DNA of 64,000 nt, taken from assembly GCF_017916325.1 (NCBI RefSeq), contig NC_090169.1, positions 1,376,501-1,440,500 of the forward strand. Direction: 5' to 3'. Source of the DNA: Leishmania martiniquensis (lineage: Eukaryota > Euglenozoa > Kinetoplastea > Trypanosomatida > Trypanosomatidae). The translations under genes were made by a program, and so were the position numbers. Shown piece by piece: positions 30,711 through 40,647 of the stretch. Position 1 is the stretch's first letter, and every line of letters begins with the position of its first letter. The notes under the pieces were generated by a model. It was not told the origin of the DNA. It searched no databases and saw only the letters and a program-made list of their open reading frames with translations.

Positions 30711-33700
30711 ATGATGTCACGCGAGGCGCACCTTCTGGGTCTGCTCTGGCGCGAAGCAACACAACCGTCCCGTAATGCAGCGACCCTAGCGCACAACATC
30801 CGACTTGCCTTTCGCTTTCTTGAGACGCCATGGGATGACAAAGCGAAACGAATCATTGGCGCGCTCATTACCTTAAACGCCGGCCCAATGCGCACGACCA
30901 TCTGGGCAGCTCTCTTTCAACAGCTCCGTGAAGCACATTCGCCCGCAATCAAGATCTACATCCTCAAGCAATTCGCGAACGTATGTTGGACAGTTCCCAC
31001 TGCTCAAGCTCAAAACGCGCTTCGTGCGTTTGCCCATGAGGTGCGTCCCCTCCTGGCGGATACTCAGGTTGTCGCGAACGTCACTTTTCAGAGTTCATTT
31101 GCTACTATCATCAGATTCTTTAGCTTCTTTGCTGAGAAATCCCTTTCCGACGAGCTGTTTGATATCCTCTACCAACACCTCAAAAAGTGGAAACAGGCGG
31201 ATAGCGTCCGGGCGGCCGCCGCTGTCATCGCCACCATGGCGAATGAGAACCCTTACTCCCCATCTCCAGTGCAGCTTATCCGCAGGGCAAAGTACGACCT
31301 GGACAGCTTCAGCCTCGCTGTGCTGGTTGACACCCTAATCTCCTTTCAGGATGCCCCAGGCCGTATTTTGGACGAGGTACGCATTGCAGCATTCTGCGCG
31401 GAGGTGGATGAGATCTTAGCCACCATTCTAGCAGCGCCGCTGGAGAAGGAGAAAGTTATCCCGCCCTGTGTCAGCGCATACCGGCGGCTGAAGAAGATTC
31501 GCCCCTCGTGGGAGCCAGTAGCTGGGGATCCTTTCACAGCTTTTGTTTTTCATACACTCAGTCAAGCAAATGTCAGCAAGCTCCTCCTCTGCCCGCTTTT
31601 GCGCTTTCTGGGCGAAACATCATGCAGCTGGTCACAAAACCCTATCATCCTCTGGAGACTCACCGGTAGCAGTGACCCGTTTGTGCGTGCCGATGCCTAC
31701 ACAGCACTGGCAAGCACTACCCCTGCTATGGGTGCTCCAGATCAGCGGTTGGTGATGGCTGATTTGATGGAAAGGCTTCACTTTGCAATCGATGAGAAGT
31801 GTAGCTACACAACTGTGGCCATCCTCAAGTTTGTAAGGATACTTTTGCCGCACGCGCACTTTCCGCCATCTACTAAGGAGGTGTACCTTTCAAAGCTGGT
31901 ACACTTGTGCCGTCGTCATGGAAAGGGCCTACACCACGATGCGCCGGCGCAACTTGAACTTCTCAACGTGTTTCTGTGCACGAATGTCGCACCGGATGCG
32001 CTTGCTGTGTTTGTCTTGGAGCTTTTTCTATGGTCACCCGATCGAGCTGTTGCAAAGAAGGCGTTTTCAGTGCTTTGTCATTTCTCGATGCACACATTTC
32101 TCGACAGTCGAGTACAAACCAGCGGGCAATTCATCGATGACGAGAACTATTTCGAAGCGTCGATACAAATGGCCCAAGAAGAGCCTTTTGAAGATGAGCT
32201 TCTTCCATTGATACGCCTTCATCGTGCAAAAGGACTTACCGCGTGTATATATAAACGACTTTGCACTCTGGCGGAATGCGCGCCAAAGACATTTTCGAGC
32301 TACATTATAGTGTGCGACGCCGTAAAGGAGCTCTATGGAGCTGATATACGATGTCCTGCAAGGAATATTTACTTTCACCACACCATGTTGTGTCTTCTAT
32401 CGCAGTTGCTGCTTCTGGAGGAATCTATGCCGAGTGATGCTTACGTGTCTCTTGTCCAGGCGTGTGCAGTTTGTCTTCAAGGCAATGAGGTCGATCTGTG
32501 CGAAAACGCATACCTGCTCAGCAGTTTGGTACAGCATTCGTGGGGTGTTATCGTAGCATGTGCAACCGCTTTGTTTCCTACGTATACGCCCGCGTCTTTT
32601 TCACCTTCATATCGTTTTTTCCGCCACGATTCTGTTTCGCAGGCTTGCTATAGTCTCATTTATTCATGCCGTGACATCGCACTCTCCAACGAAGTCCCTA
32701 TCTACCAGAGTGCCTTTCATGAGATACTCGCATGCAACACCTTTCTTTTCACTTCTTGTGCCTCCTTGTTGCGTGATGCACCAATTTTCTTGGCAGAATT
32801 GATGGAGTCGATGGGTTCCTTACTTGAGTGCTGTACGATCCTTTCTTCGTGTGTACCAAAAAGCGTGCTTCGTCTCCTTACTGCAGTGCTTGACGTAGCT
32901 GCAACTGCACTGCCGCTGCATTCTGAAGGGGGTGGGACCACACAAGGTTTTCTTACGCCAATAGCACGTATGTGCAAGGGTATTGTGAAGCAGGTGATTG
33001 AAATGGATTTGGTTTTGTGTTGCACAGAAGTATGCAGTTTTTTACTACTTTTTCTCTGGCATGATGAGAAATTTGAGGTATTTTTGTTTGGTGAACTGAT
33101 TGCTGGTAGCTGGTCCTTAATAGGGGAGTTATTCTCGTTTTGTGAGCGCCTTGCCATCCGGTTGCAAAGCGACAGCGATGCTGAGACGCTGGTTGCTGTT
33201 TTGAATCTTTTATCAGCGTTGTGCGACAGTGTTTACTCTCCGCAGATCTCAAGGGTTCTTTCACGTCGCTCTCTAGAAGAAATGCTTGAAGCACTGCGTA
33301 GTATGCACAGCTTCGGGCAAAGACGCCACTGTATGGATGCTATCTCACATATTATTGCTGCACTTCTCACCGAAAGCATAGAACAAAAGCTGGACAAATG
33401 CTTTTCAGAGGACAGTGCCGGTCTTGACTTTTTCGACTCCATGGATCGCTTTGTAGAGCTGTGGAATGCAAGTGACTTTCAAGGACAGGCTCACTTGAAA
33501 GCAGCCATGACAAGTTCTTGCGGTGTACAAAAACTCGTTTGCGCAGCAGCGGTCGATGCAGAGTGCATCCCGAAAGCTGTAGAGGCTGCTGTTTCAACTT
33601 CGGCTAGCCGAGAGGTTCTAGATGTATTGCTGCTTATTGTTACGGAAGCGAAATCCGAGACACTTCCTCCTATCTTGTTTGCCGTTGCTGACGCTGCGTT

Positions 33701-36557
33701 TGGGGACAATGATGATGTCGTGAAAGCTATCATTTGCAGCTATCGCTGGGGGTGGTATGCGGGACCGCAAACGATTCAAATGCTCTTAAATGGAGCCTGG
33801 CGGACGGCGGATACCCAGCTTAGCAGGTATCTGAAACTAATTTGTGGTGACTTACAGCGTAGTAGAAGCGCACGTGACTTGGGCACTGCGAAATGCTTGC
33901 CAGCACTTGATGGTTATGCAACTTCTTCCTCTTTTTGGCAGTCTTTTGTAGGTCAGGCATCTGTTGAAATCTTGCAACACGAAACAGAAACGAGTTTTTT
34001 TCAAATTCGCGTGGCGGAGGTGCTGCGGCTGGGAGGCACGTCGGCCTTAGGGCCGCTTCGCTCACTTTGCGATCAAGAATCTAGTTTCACATCTGCCTTT
34101 TGCCCGAGTAATATTCGACTTTTAGCGTCTCTTATAGCTAGCGGTGTTGATTTCAAAGGCTCATCATGGAATCCCTTGTCATTGTTGCGTTTGCTCCAAC
34201 TGCTTGTCACGATAGCGAAGGAGTCGCCGGTCGAGTCTGAGCTGAGTGAGTGGCTGCAACTGTGTTGTTGGCTACTTTTTGATTGTGTTCGTCGCTTATC
34301 AGATCCTCAGGAATTGAAGGATGCTGCACGCAGCCAGCAGCTCACGAAAAACACTCCTTCAGCCGAATTAGTTCCTCTTTTTGTGCAACTCTCCAATTTG
34401 CTTTTGTGCGCCGATGCAAGAACCTCTGGTGACGTTGCCCATCGCGTGGTCCGTTATGCAGTTCAAAATGCTACTCTCTTTTCGATGGGAGCAACGAGCG
34501 AACGCCTGTTTTGGATGATGGTGCGCCACTGCATTTGTGAGGTGTGGGAAGTAATAGCGGCGGAGTCGGTAGCTTCCATGCAAGATCCCGAGATTGTTTC
34601 ATTTCTGTGCCGCGCGCATGTACAAGTAGGCCTTCCTCTCTCTGTTCAGAGAGATGTTAACGCTGCCTTCATGCCACAGCTACTGTCATTCGGTACGACA
34701 GATGCCTGTCTCGAAGAGGACAGCCTTCGTTACATTGCATGGCTTGTCAGTAACTTCGCTGTCGCAGATGTGCTTTCTTCTACGCGCTATGCACCTTCGT
34801 TGCTACTGAACGCGCCAATATTAACAGACGCTGCCGGTATTGACGAAAAGTGCTCTAATAGGCGTGCTGTCGAACGACTGCCTAATGGGGAGTGGAACTT
34901 CGGCCAAAGTGACGTTCACTCCTTTTGTGCAGCTGCTCGTCACAGCGCCGCCCGACTGGCAGAGAAAGTGCTCTCGAATGCCACTGGTGCGACGCTGAGC
35001 AGTGTTCTTGATGCTCTTCGCGTTTTGAGCAAACTTGCGCATTTCCTACCAGCTGCCGCGAACCACGCAGCGCAGCAGTCGTCCAACGACATTGGTCTAC
35101 AGCAGCTTTACCGTATAGCACTGGATTTCGCGGAGAGGTTCTCGTTGCTGTCAGAGGATGCTTTTTTAGATCCCCCAAGGCACTGCCTTAATTATCTTCT
35201 GGGAGAGCTGCCGAGGGAGAAGCGTGCTCACAGCATCACAGATGCTTTGTGCTTGAATAGTGTGGTATCGCTGCTAAGCAAGCTGTTGCAAGCGTGGCTA
35301 GGAGAGAACGCAGGTCGCTCGGCGCCGCCGGCACAGCTTCCGTGCACTCTCGCCTTGTACCTCCCCTATCTTTTACGCTGTGACCTACCGTCGTACGTGT
35401 GCGCGCTAGAGTGCCTGCGTCTGCTGTCCCTCCGTGGCGCAGCACCTGAGGTCAAAGCTGTTTACGACGTCGCCTTGCCGAGACTCACTGAAGATTTGGT
35501 GGATGCAGGGTGTAGAACCGGGGTCGACTGCTTTTGGTACGAGGTGCTCGTCGACTGTCTCGGCCGTGTTCCAGGTGCTTTGGCAGATGTTGGTGGACAG
35601 CTTACTCGGCGCATCTGGGAGGGACTGTGGCGCTGCGCTGCCTCCAAGGAGCTCAGCTGCAACCAGCGCCTCTTGGAGTGCGTTCAGCAGGCTCTCAGAC
35701 AGGTAATCAAGCACGTGGAACGCAAATCGGCGCAATGGGAACTCTGCCGATTGGTTCTGCTTGATAGTGATCTACAGCGACGACATGTGAGGCTGATGCC
35801 TGTGCCGGCGCACGTGGTACTCATTGAGTCTCATGACAAAGCCTTCTTCTGGTTGGTGCAGGACCTTCAAGAGCGGACGTGGCGCTTGCAGCTGTTGCAG
35901 ACACAGTCGGCTTTCGTACAGGACAGTGCTCATGCCCTCGACCCGGATAGCATCCGGTCGCTTGTCTTCGAGTTTGAAAAGGCAGTGTTGTCGGATCGCG
36001 AATTGCCCGACAAGAGAGGTGAGTTTTTGGCGGGAGAGGGAGGTGCCTGCATCGTCGCTGAACGGGTGCACGATTCCCTTTTTAGCACCACAGACGCCGC
36101 ACTTGTTGCCCTTAACCACTTTCATTTCTTCGGCGTGAATCAGCGTCGCACTGTTTTACACGAGCTGGCAAAAATGATGGTGCGAGACTCAAAGGAAAGC
36201 CAGACGAGCGTTGCCACTCCCCCGTCTTGGGCTGAGGTGTACTTTGACATTCTTTACGAGCGCGCGGCCTGGCATGACGAGGGTCTCTGGGTTGTGTGCG
36301 CACTAGCAATCGTTTCGCTGGGCAAAACAGAGCTATGCTGGTCTAAGACGGTGCTAGCGTCGCTGATTCCCGCTAGCTCAAGTGCATGGAAGCGCGAACT
36401 GATGCGTCGCGTTGGCCAGCGCGCCAGGATCGGTGGCGTGCAGGGTGAAGCACGGCAGTTTTTCGCAGATGCATCTGAACGGCTGTCGGCGCTTCAAGCG
36501 TCTCCTCCGCTGTGGAAGCGTGAACTGTTGGCAGCGGTGCAACTTGTGTTTTCTTGA
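30711..36557 (+). CDS. Giant helical (HEAT/ARM-like) protein of unknown function
   Basis: A single uninterrupted frame of 1948 codons, the longest gene in the window. The protein is Leu/Ala/Cys-rich and reads as successive amphipathic helices from end to end, as in HEAT or ARM solenoids. I see no Walker, kinase, zinc-finger or transmembrane signature and cannot name a family; focadhesin-like or other large solenoid scaffolds are possible but unproven. The DNA is unlike its neighbours. The line 33001-33060 has 21 G+C of 60 and 32581-32640 has 29, against 41 of 60 for 28261-28320 in PEX1. Wobble positions are often T or A. Despite this the frame is intact for 5.8 kb, which argues for selection. 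Two adjacent Met codons (30711, 30714) can start it. It begins about 600 bp after the tRNA cluster. Confidence 0.85.
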   Translation: MMSREAHLLGLLWREATQPSRNAATLAHNIRLAFRFLETPWDDKAKRIIGALITLNAGPMRTTIWAALFQQLREAHSPAIKIYILKQFANVCWTVPTAQAQNALRAFAHEVRPLLADTQVVANVTFQSSFATIIRFFSFFAEKSLSDELFDILYQHLKKWKQADSVRAAAAVIATMANENPYSPSPVQLIRRAKYDLDSFSLAVLVDTLISFQDAPGRILDEVRIAAFCAEVDEILATILAAPLEKEKVIPPCVSAYRRLKKIRPSWEPVAGDPFTAFVFHTLSQANVSKLLLCPLLRFLGETSCSWSQNPIILWRLTGSSDPFVRADAYTALASTTPAMGAPDQRLVMADLMERLHFAIDEKCSYTTVAILKFVRILLPHAHFPPSTKEVYLSKLVHLCRRHGKGLHHDAPAQLELLNVFLCTNVAPDALAVFVLELFLWSPDRAVAKKAFSVLCHFSMHTFLDSRVQTSGQFIDDENYFEASIQMAQEEPFEDELLPLIRLHRAKGLTACIYKRLCTLAECAPKTFSSYIIVCDAVKELYGADIRCPARNIYFHHTMLCLLSQLLLLEESMPSDAYVSLVQACAVCLQGNEVDLCENAYLLSSLVQHSWGVIVACATALFPTYTPASFSPSYRFFRHDSVSQACYSLIYSCRDIALSNEVPIYQSAFHEILACNTFLFTSCASLLRDAPIFLAELMESMGSLLECCTILSSCVPKSVLRLLTAVLDVAATALPLHSEGGGTTQGFLTPIARMCKGIVKQVIEMDLVLCCTEVCSFLLLFLWHDEKFEVFLFGELIAGSWSLIGELFSFCERLAIRLQSDSDAETLVAVLNLLSALCDSVYSPQISRVLSRRSLEEMLEALRSMHSFGQRRHCMDAISHIIAALLTESIEQKLDKCFSEDSAGLDFFDSMDRFVELWNASDFQGQAHLKAAMTSSCGVQKLVCAAAVDAECIPKAVEAAVSTSASREVLDVLLLIVTEAKSETLPPILFAVADAAFGDNDDVVKAIICSYRWGWYAGPQTIQMLLNGAWRTADTQLSRYLKLICGDLQRSRSARDLGTAKCLPALDGYATSSSFWQSFVGQASVEILQHETETSFFQIRVAEVLRLGGTSALGPLRSLCDQESSFTSAFCPSNIRLLASLIASGVDFKGSSWNPLSLLRLLQLLVTIAKESPVESELSEWLQLCCWLLFDCVRRLSDPQELKDAARSQQLTKNTPSAELVPLFVQLSNLLLCADARTSGDVAHRVVRYAVQNATLFSMGATSERLFWMMVRHCICEVWEVIAAESVASMQDPEIVSFLCRAHVQVGLPLSVQRDVNAAFMPQLLSFGTTDACLEEDSLRYIAWLVSNFAVADVLSSTRYAPSLLLNAPILTDAAGIDEKCSNRRAVERLPNGEWNFGQSDVHSFCAAARHSAARLAEKVLSNATGATLSSVLDALRVLSKLAHFLPAAANHAAQQSSNDIGLQQLYRIALDFAERFSLLSEDAFLDPPRHCLNYLLGELPREKRAHSITDALCLNSVVSLLSKLLQAWLGENAGRSAPPAQLPCTLALYLPYLLRCDLPSYVCALECLRLLSLRGAAPEVKAVYDVALPRLTEDLVDAGCRTGVDCFWYEVLVDCLGRVPGALADVGGQLTRRIWEGLWRCAASKELSCNQRLLECVQQALRQVIKHVERKSAQWELCRLVLLDSDLQRRHVRLMPVPAHVVLIESHDKAFFWLVQDLQERTWRLQLLQTQSAFVQDSAHALDPDSIRSLVFEFEKAVLSDRELPDKRGEFLAGEGGACIVAERVHDSLFSTTDAALVALNHFHFFGVNQRRTVLHELAKMMVRDSKESQTSVATPPSWAEVYFDILYERAAWHDEGLWVVCALAIVSLGKTELCWSKTVLASLIPASSSAWKRELMRRVGQRARIGGVQGEARQFFADASERLSALQASPPLWKRELLAAVQLVFS

Positions 36558-37203
36558 CTTCTCCAGATGCGGCGAGACAGATGATTCATGGTGAGGAGCT
36601 GATGTGGTGCGCTGGTGTGAGCGCGCTGCTTCAGCCGCTCCTGTTTTCGAGCGCACAGGGAGATTCTTCATGGCAGCGCCGGAATAAAACGGTGGCTTCC
36701 TTGGCAGTGGCCACGGGGCGAGAAGGAAAAAAAAGAAGGAAAACACTTGAATGTATCCGCTACCCCTTTAAAAAATCCTTTTTGAAATGTTTGTGGAATC
36801 CGGGCGTCGTTTCTGCTTGGCTTCACTTGTGCATTACCTCAATCCTAGGGCCTACGGTGCTGCTTTGTCGCCGTCCCTTCTCTCTGATCACGCTTCGCTT
36901 GTACTCAGTATGCAGGGGTTGTGCGTGTGGCGGTCCCCTCCCAGAGTCCATCGCTAGCTGCTTTCACGCTGAAACGCACACTCTTCATGTGAAAAAGCTT
37001 CACTCATACGCTGGCGTTATCATTGCAAGTACTACCTTGCCTTTCGTTTGCTTTTTCGAGGATGGGGTCGCGGAAATCTTCAGCGAGCCACACACACTTT
37101 AGCAATTGCTTGCCTCGCGCGCGCACACACACACACACACAAACAGACGCTGACATACGTCTTCGCAGGTTCACACGCTTCTCGTTCTCAGGGTTTTGTC
37201 ATC
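36558..37203. other. 646-bp spacer, no gene seen
   Basis: A 182-codon frame starting just before the previous stop (36554-37102) is probably 3' UTR: no domain and low-complexity ends. A (CA)n run lies at 37124-37141. The CGCAG at 37164-37168 is a possible acceptor, 35 nt before the next start. Confidence 0.55.
37124..37141. repeat. (CA)n microsatellite
   Basis: About nine CA units directly upstream of the LicD-like gene. Confidence 0.9.
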
Positions 37204-37878
37204 ATGAGCAGCGCTCCTCAGCACCCGACCAGCAGTAAACTCAGCGCGGATGCTCAAATCGGGTCTTCGGTAGCTTTGCTGAAAGCTGACACGGCTCCCC
37301 CCGGGCTGATGTGGACGCGGGCAGGTATTGTGGCGCTTGTCGCTGTGGTTTCGTGGATCACAATCTCGTATTGCTCAAACGTCTACTTCGACCGTGACTC
37401 AGCGTTTCACAACGCTCTCGAGTGCTCGGAGCGAGTCCTCAAAAGGCACGCGAAGAGCAGCTGGCTTCTTAACGGCACGCTCCTTGGCTCTACCAGGCTT
37501 GGTCGTCTCGTGTTATGGGATGCAGATCTCGATATCGGGGTTTTGGTGCCGTCTCCAAGCGCGTTCGACGCTGTCTCTGCTGCGCTGGACGAGGAGTGCT
37601 TTGGGCACCGGTCCATTGTGAAGAAAGGTGCTCGTAACTCGGAATTACGAATCTGGCGCAAGTGCACCAACCGCATCTGCGCCGAGTTTTACGAGACGAC
37701 CCTGGTGAATGGCATAGCCAAGACCGGTGAAGGGCAATCGAACGAGTCACAGCTGCTTCCCTTGAAGTCGTGCACGGTTTCTGGAATTGACGCAAAGTGT
37801 CCCAATAACGCACCGTTTTACCTGGCGCAGGCGTACGGGCAGGACTGGCTCACCATTCCCCTCATCAAGCTCTTCTGA
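37204..37878 (+). CDS. LicD/fukutin-like type II membrane protein
   Basis: A 224-residue putative phospho-sugar or phosphocholine transferase of the LicD/FKTN/FKRP nucleotidyltransferase-like class. After a short cytosolic N-terminus there is one membrane helix (about residues 41-57), then a lumenal domain. WLLNGTLLGSTRLGRLVLWDADLDIG (about residues 87-112) matches the family signature: a Gly-Thr-Leu-Leu-Gly turn followed by an acidic metal site, D106, D108, D110. Downstream the domain has several Cys and ends with WLTIPL, where the family has a conserved Trp motif. Type II topology suggests the ER or Golgi and a role in surface glycoconjugates, which in Leishmania are rich in phosphoglycans; that link is inference. 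The start at 37204 is chosen because an upstream frame only translates the CA repeat. Confidence 0.75.
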   Translation: MSSAPQHPTSSKLSADAQIGSSVALLKADTAPPGLMWTRAGIVALVAVVSWITISYCSNVYFDRDSAFHNALECSERVLKRHAKSSWLLNGTLLGSTRLGRLVLWDADLDIGVLVPSPSAFDAVSAALDEECFGHRSIVKKGARNSELRIWRKCTNRICAEFYETTLVNGIAKTGEGQSNESQLLPLKSCTVSGIDAKCPNNAPFYLAQAYGQDWLTIPLIKLF

Positions 37879-38854
37879 CGGTGACTATCGTGCGTCTTGT
37901 GTTGCCATCGGCGAGTCTTCTCTTTGTGCGAACCCGCCACCTGTCTACTCACGCATCGGGAGGCGTGGACTTTCCGTGAGCGTGCGTCGGGTAGGTGTCT
38001 GCGTGCGCGCGAAAACCTTGCTGCTGTTCTACGCGGATGCAGGGGAGGGTGCGCAGACGCTTTTTGGCTTCATTGTCGAGGTGGCAGGTGAGGGTCCTCA
38101 GCTCTGCCACGCGAGAACCACACAGCGGACGCAAAGGATGCACCGGGGGCACACCTGCCCGAGACGAAGGAAAAAAACAAGTTTTTTTTTGTCGCTTCGT
38201 CTGCTCTTTCCCTCCTCACCTCCATCAGTGACTGCATCCTGAGCGCCATGAACGCTTAGGAGGGTGCGCATTTGTGAGGTGTGCGTGCGCCTGTGTGTGC
38301 GTGGAGGGAGTAGAGAGTCGCTGTGGGGTTCTCTCTGCTCATATATGCCGCAGTGCGACGTGCGGCTCCGTGACGGAGATCGAAGTGCACCAGTTGCCAA
38401 CGCAGTGCCGACAGGGAATCGCGCGACTGACGGAGCGGACTTCGCTCCATTGACAGCTGAATTCTACTCAGCCGAAAAAAAACAGTATATTCCACTCCGA
38501 GTGGGGACGAGCGCTCGAGGACATGGACTGAAAACCAAGTGGAGGGGCCCGAAGGCGCAGGAGTGCGCGTTCGGCGTGAGCCATCAGTACTTGGAGAAGG
38601 ATTGCAAGCTTCTTACCTTCTCTGCCGTTTCGTTCAGACATCTGGAAGGGCCTCGATGGCACGACCATGGGCTGCATTACTCGTGTGAACAGAGGGTGCC
38701 GGTGCTTTTATTTAGCGTCCAACGACTTTTTTTCTGAGACCCACTTTGCTCCTTTCACCCCTGCTTCTTAACGATTACGTGTGCGCCAGCGCCTCAGTGA
38801 CTGGCCGGTTTCACAGTGTTTCACTAGCATAGAGAGCGCGCGTGCGACAACAGA
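37879..38854. other. 976-bp spacer, no gene seen
   Basis: Contains a 157-codon frame (38264-38737) without domain or bias, rejected as coding. C/T-rich at 38195-38225 and 38725-38768. An AG near 38787 could be the acceptor of the next gene. Confidence 0.55.
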
Positions 38855-40084
38855 ATGAGTGACCACGATACACCCCCTCTCTGGATCGGGGCGCCTCAAA
38901 GCGGGGTGACGCAGGAGGATGTGGCGGACCCGTATACATCCAAGATTGGCGGACAAGCTGTGTACTTCCGCGTCGGCACGAGAGCGACGGAACAGGAATC
39001 TGCTGTCGCGCTGAGTAAGTACTTCCAGTGCCCACAATGCAAGTCCACTTCGCAGGTATCGCTTCTGTGCCAGGTGTATGCTTCCCTCGAGATCTACGAT
39101 CGAGTGCTGTATGTTCTTACGTGTGCCGCCTGTACGCGTAGATCAACAGCGAGCACCTCTTTCCTTGTAGACGCACCAGCGCCCATACTGGCGCCCTGTA
39201 CGAGCAAGAAGAGTGACCTTGCTGCTGCCGCGGCTGCAAAGTCCCTCACCAGCTTCTGCTTTGCGTTGCGGAGTCAGAACTTCAACCGCGAGTACTTTGC
39301 TGAGTTGCAGAAGCAGCTTCGCACCGATTCTCAGAAGGCAGCGGAGGCTGAGGCAAAAAAGGCGGAGAGTGATGCACCGCTGTTTGGTGGTGGCGAGGAC
39401 GATTGGGGCGACGATGCGAGCAACTGGGGCACGGAGGACAAGCCAGCGGAGGAGGAAAGATCTTCGGCGGCATTTCACGCCGACTCCGACAGAACAGAGG
39501 GTGCAGTAGATACGCCACCGAAGGAGCAGCCCGCATTCCCGCTAGCGTCGCGTGGCATGACTGTACCTCTCAAAGGCACGTTGTACACAAGTGGCGTTCC
39601 GCTTGATCTCTATGAAGAGCCTGCCCTGAAGCAGAAAAAAAAGGTTTCCCTTGAAGAGCAGCTGGCCGCTGCGGAGTCCGTGTACGGTAGCTGTGCGGCG
39701 CTGGACACGAGTGGCTTCGAGGAGGAGGATGAGGCTCCCGCGGAGACGTGCGTGCGCGAATACATGGAGCAGATGGAGCGGTCCCCATCCCAGTGCGTGC
39801 GATGGTGCCCCGGCGGCCGTCCACTTCGGACTTCCACGATGCCGATCGGCGTAAACGGGAGCTCTCTGCCGCCGCCGTGCCCCGCGTGTGGCTCGGCGCG
39901 CCGTTTCGAGATGCAGCTCACGGCTCCTGTCGTCTACTATCTCACCAAAGAGATTGGCGAGGCCCGGAACACGGCGCTGCACTTCAGCAATGTTCTCGTG
40001 TACACTTGCAGCATGAACTGCTACAACACCGGCTCTAACCTTCCTTACCTTCCGGAGTACGCTGTCGTGGAGGATGAGCTGTAG
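38855..40084 (+). CDS. PDCD2/Tsr4-family ribosomal-protein chaperone
   Basis: A 409-residue homologue of PDCD2, PDCD2L and yeast Tsr4, dedicated chaperones of ribosomal protein uS5 (RPS2) that act during 40S subunit synthesis. The N-terminal domain has the family's DPYTSKIGG motif (about residues 26-34), followed by paired CPQC and CAAC cysteine motifs around FLxxDAPAP. The C-terminal PDCD2_C domain begins with EYMEQMERSPSQCVRW (about 298-313) and has CPACG, then a membrane-like TAPVVYYL strand, then LVYTCSMNC. An acidic, tryptophan-containing low-complexity linker (EDDWGDDASNWG) joins the two halves. Length and domain order are those of the eukaryotic family. The start is the first ATG in frame. 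Confidence 0.9.
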   Translation: MSDHDTPPLWIGAPQSGVTQEDVADPYTSKIGGQAVYFRVGTRATEQESAVALSKYFQCPQCKSTSQVSLLCQVYASLEIYDRVLYVLTCAACTRRSTASTSFLVDAPAPILAPCTSKKSDLAAAAAAKSLTSFCFALRSQNFNREYFAELQKQLRTDSQKAAEAEAKKAESDAPLFGGGEDDWGDDASNWGTEDKPAEEERSSAAFHADSDRTEGAVDTPPKEQPAFPLASRGMTVPLKGTLYTSGVPLDLYEEPALKQKKKVSLEEQLAAAESVYGSCAALDTSGFEEEDEAPAETCVREYMEQMERSPSQCVRWCPGGRPLRTSTMPIGVNGSSLPPPCPACGSARRFEMQLTAPVVYYLTKEIGEARNTALHFSNVLVYTCSMNCYNTGSNLPYLPEYAVVEDEL

Positions 40085-40647
40085 TGACGGCGGGGGAAAA
40101 ACGCCCACATACGCATCGTTTGCGCCGAGTAAGCACCGAGTAAAGCAAAAACAAACTAGTGGCCGGCAAAGAGGGCAATGCCGTAGAGTTGATCAGCATG
40201 CGCGAGCGCGTGTGTACGTGGGCATACGTGCAGGTACGCGTTGCGCTCTCCCAGCGGAAGCATACATACATACGTCATACAATTTTTGATTCCAACGACG
40301 GAGGCGGCCCCTCATGCATCTGCCTAGCGGGTACGATGAGGTGCCCTGATTGCCTGCTTCCGCCCTCCGTTGCTTCTCCCTATCAAGCGAATGCGTTTTT
40401 CGCTCTTACTGTCGTACATTGCCTGTACTCCGCCTCTCGTGTCTCGTCAGCAACTGTGCGCTATCATCGAAAAAGTACACATCTTGGCGCCAAGAAGCGC
40501 AACACGTTTCGTGCCGTGTGCTCCTCTTTCCTTTCCTGCGGCACGTCTGTCTGCGCACCTGTACGCGCGGACGCGTTTAACCCCTTACATACGTTTCCGT
40601 TGCGGGGGCGCTTTTGTTTCGCGCAAACGCCATCGCCCGCTTCTGCC
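40085..40647. other. 563-bp spacer, no separate gene seen
   Basis: The frame of the ankyrin gene is open back to about 40159, but that stretch translates as low-complexity leader. Pyrimidine tracts lie around 40360-40380 and 40520-40540. No acceptor is decided. Confidence 0.5.

Noticed and set aside
36554..37102. 182-codon frame overlapping the stop of the giant gene
   Set aside because: It starts four bases before the stop of the giant gene and has no recognisable domain; better explained as 3' UTR.
38264..38737. 157-codon frame between the LicD-like and PDCD2 genes
   Set aside because: Its translation has no domain or compositional sign of selection.
40159..40647. 163-codon extension upstream of the ankyrin gene
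   Set aside because: No domain and UTR-like sequence. The Met at 40648 fits the first repeat and no start codon of better context is seen.
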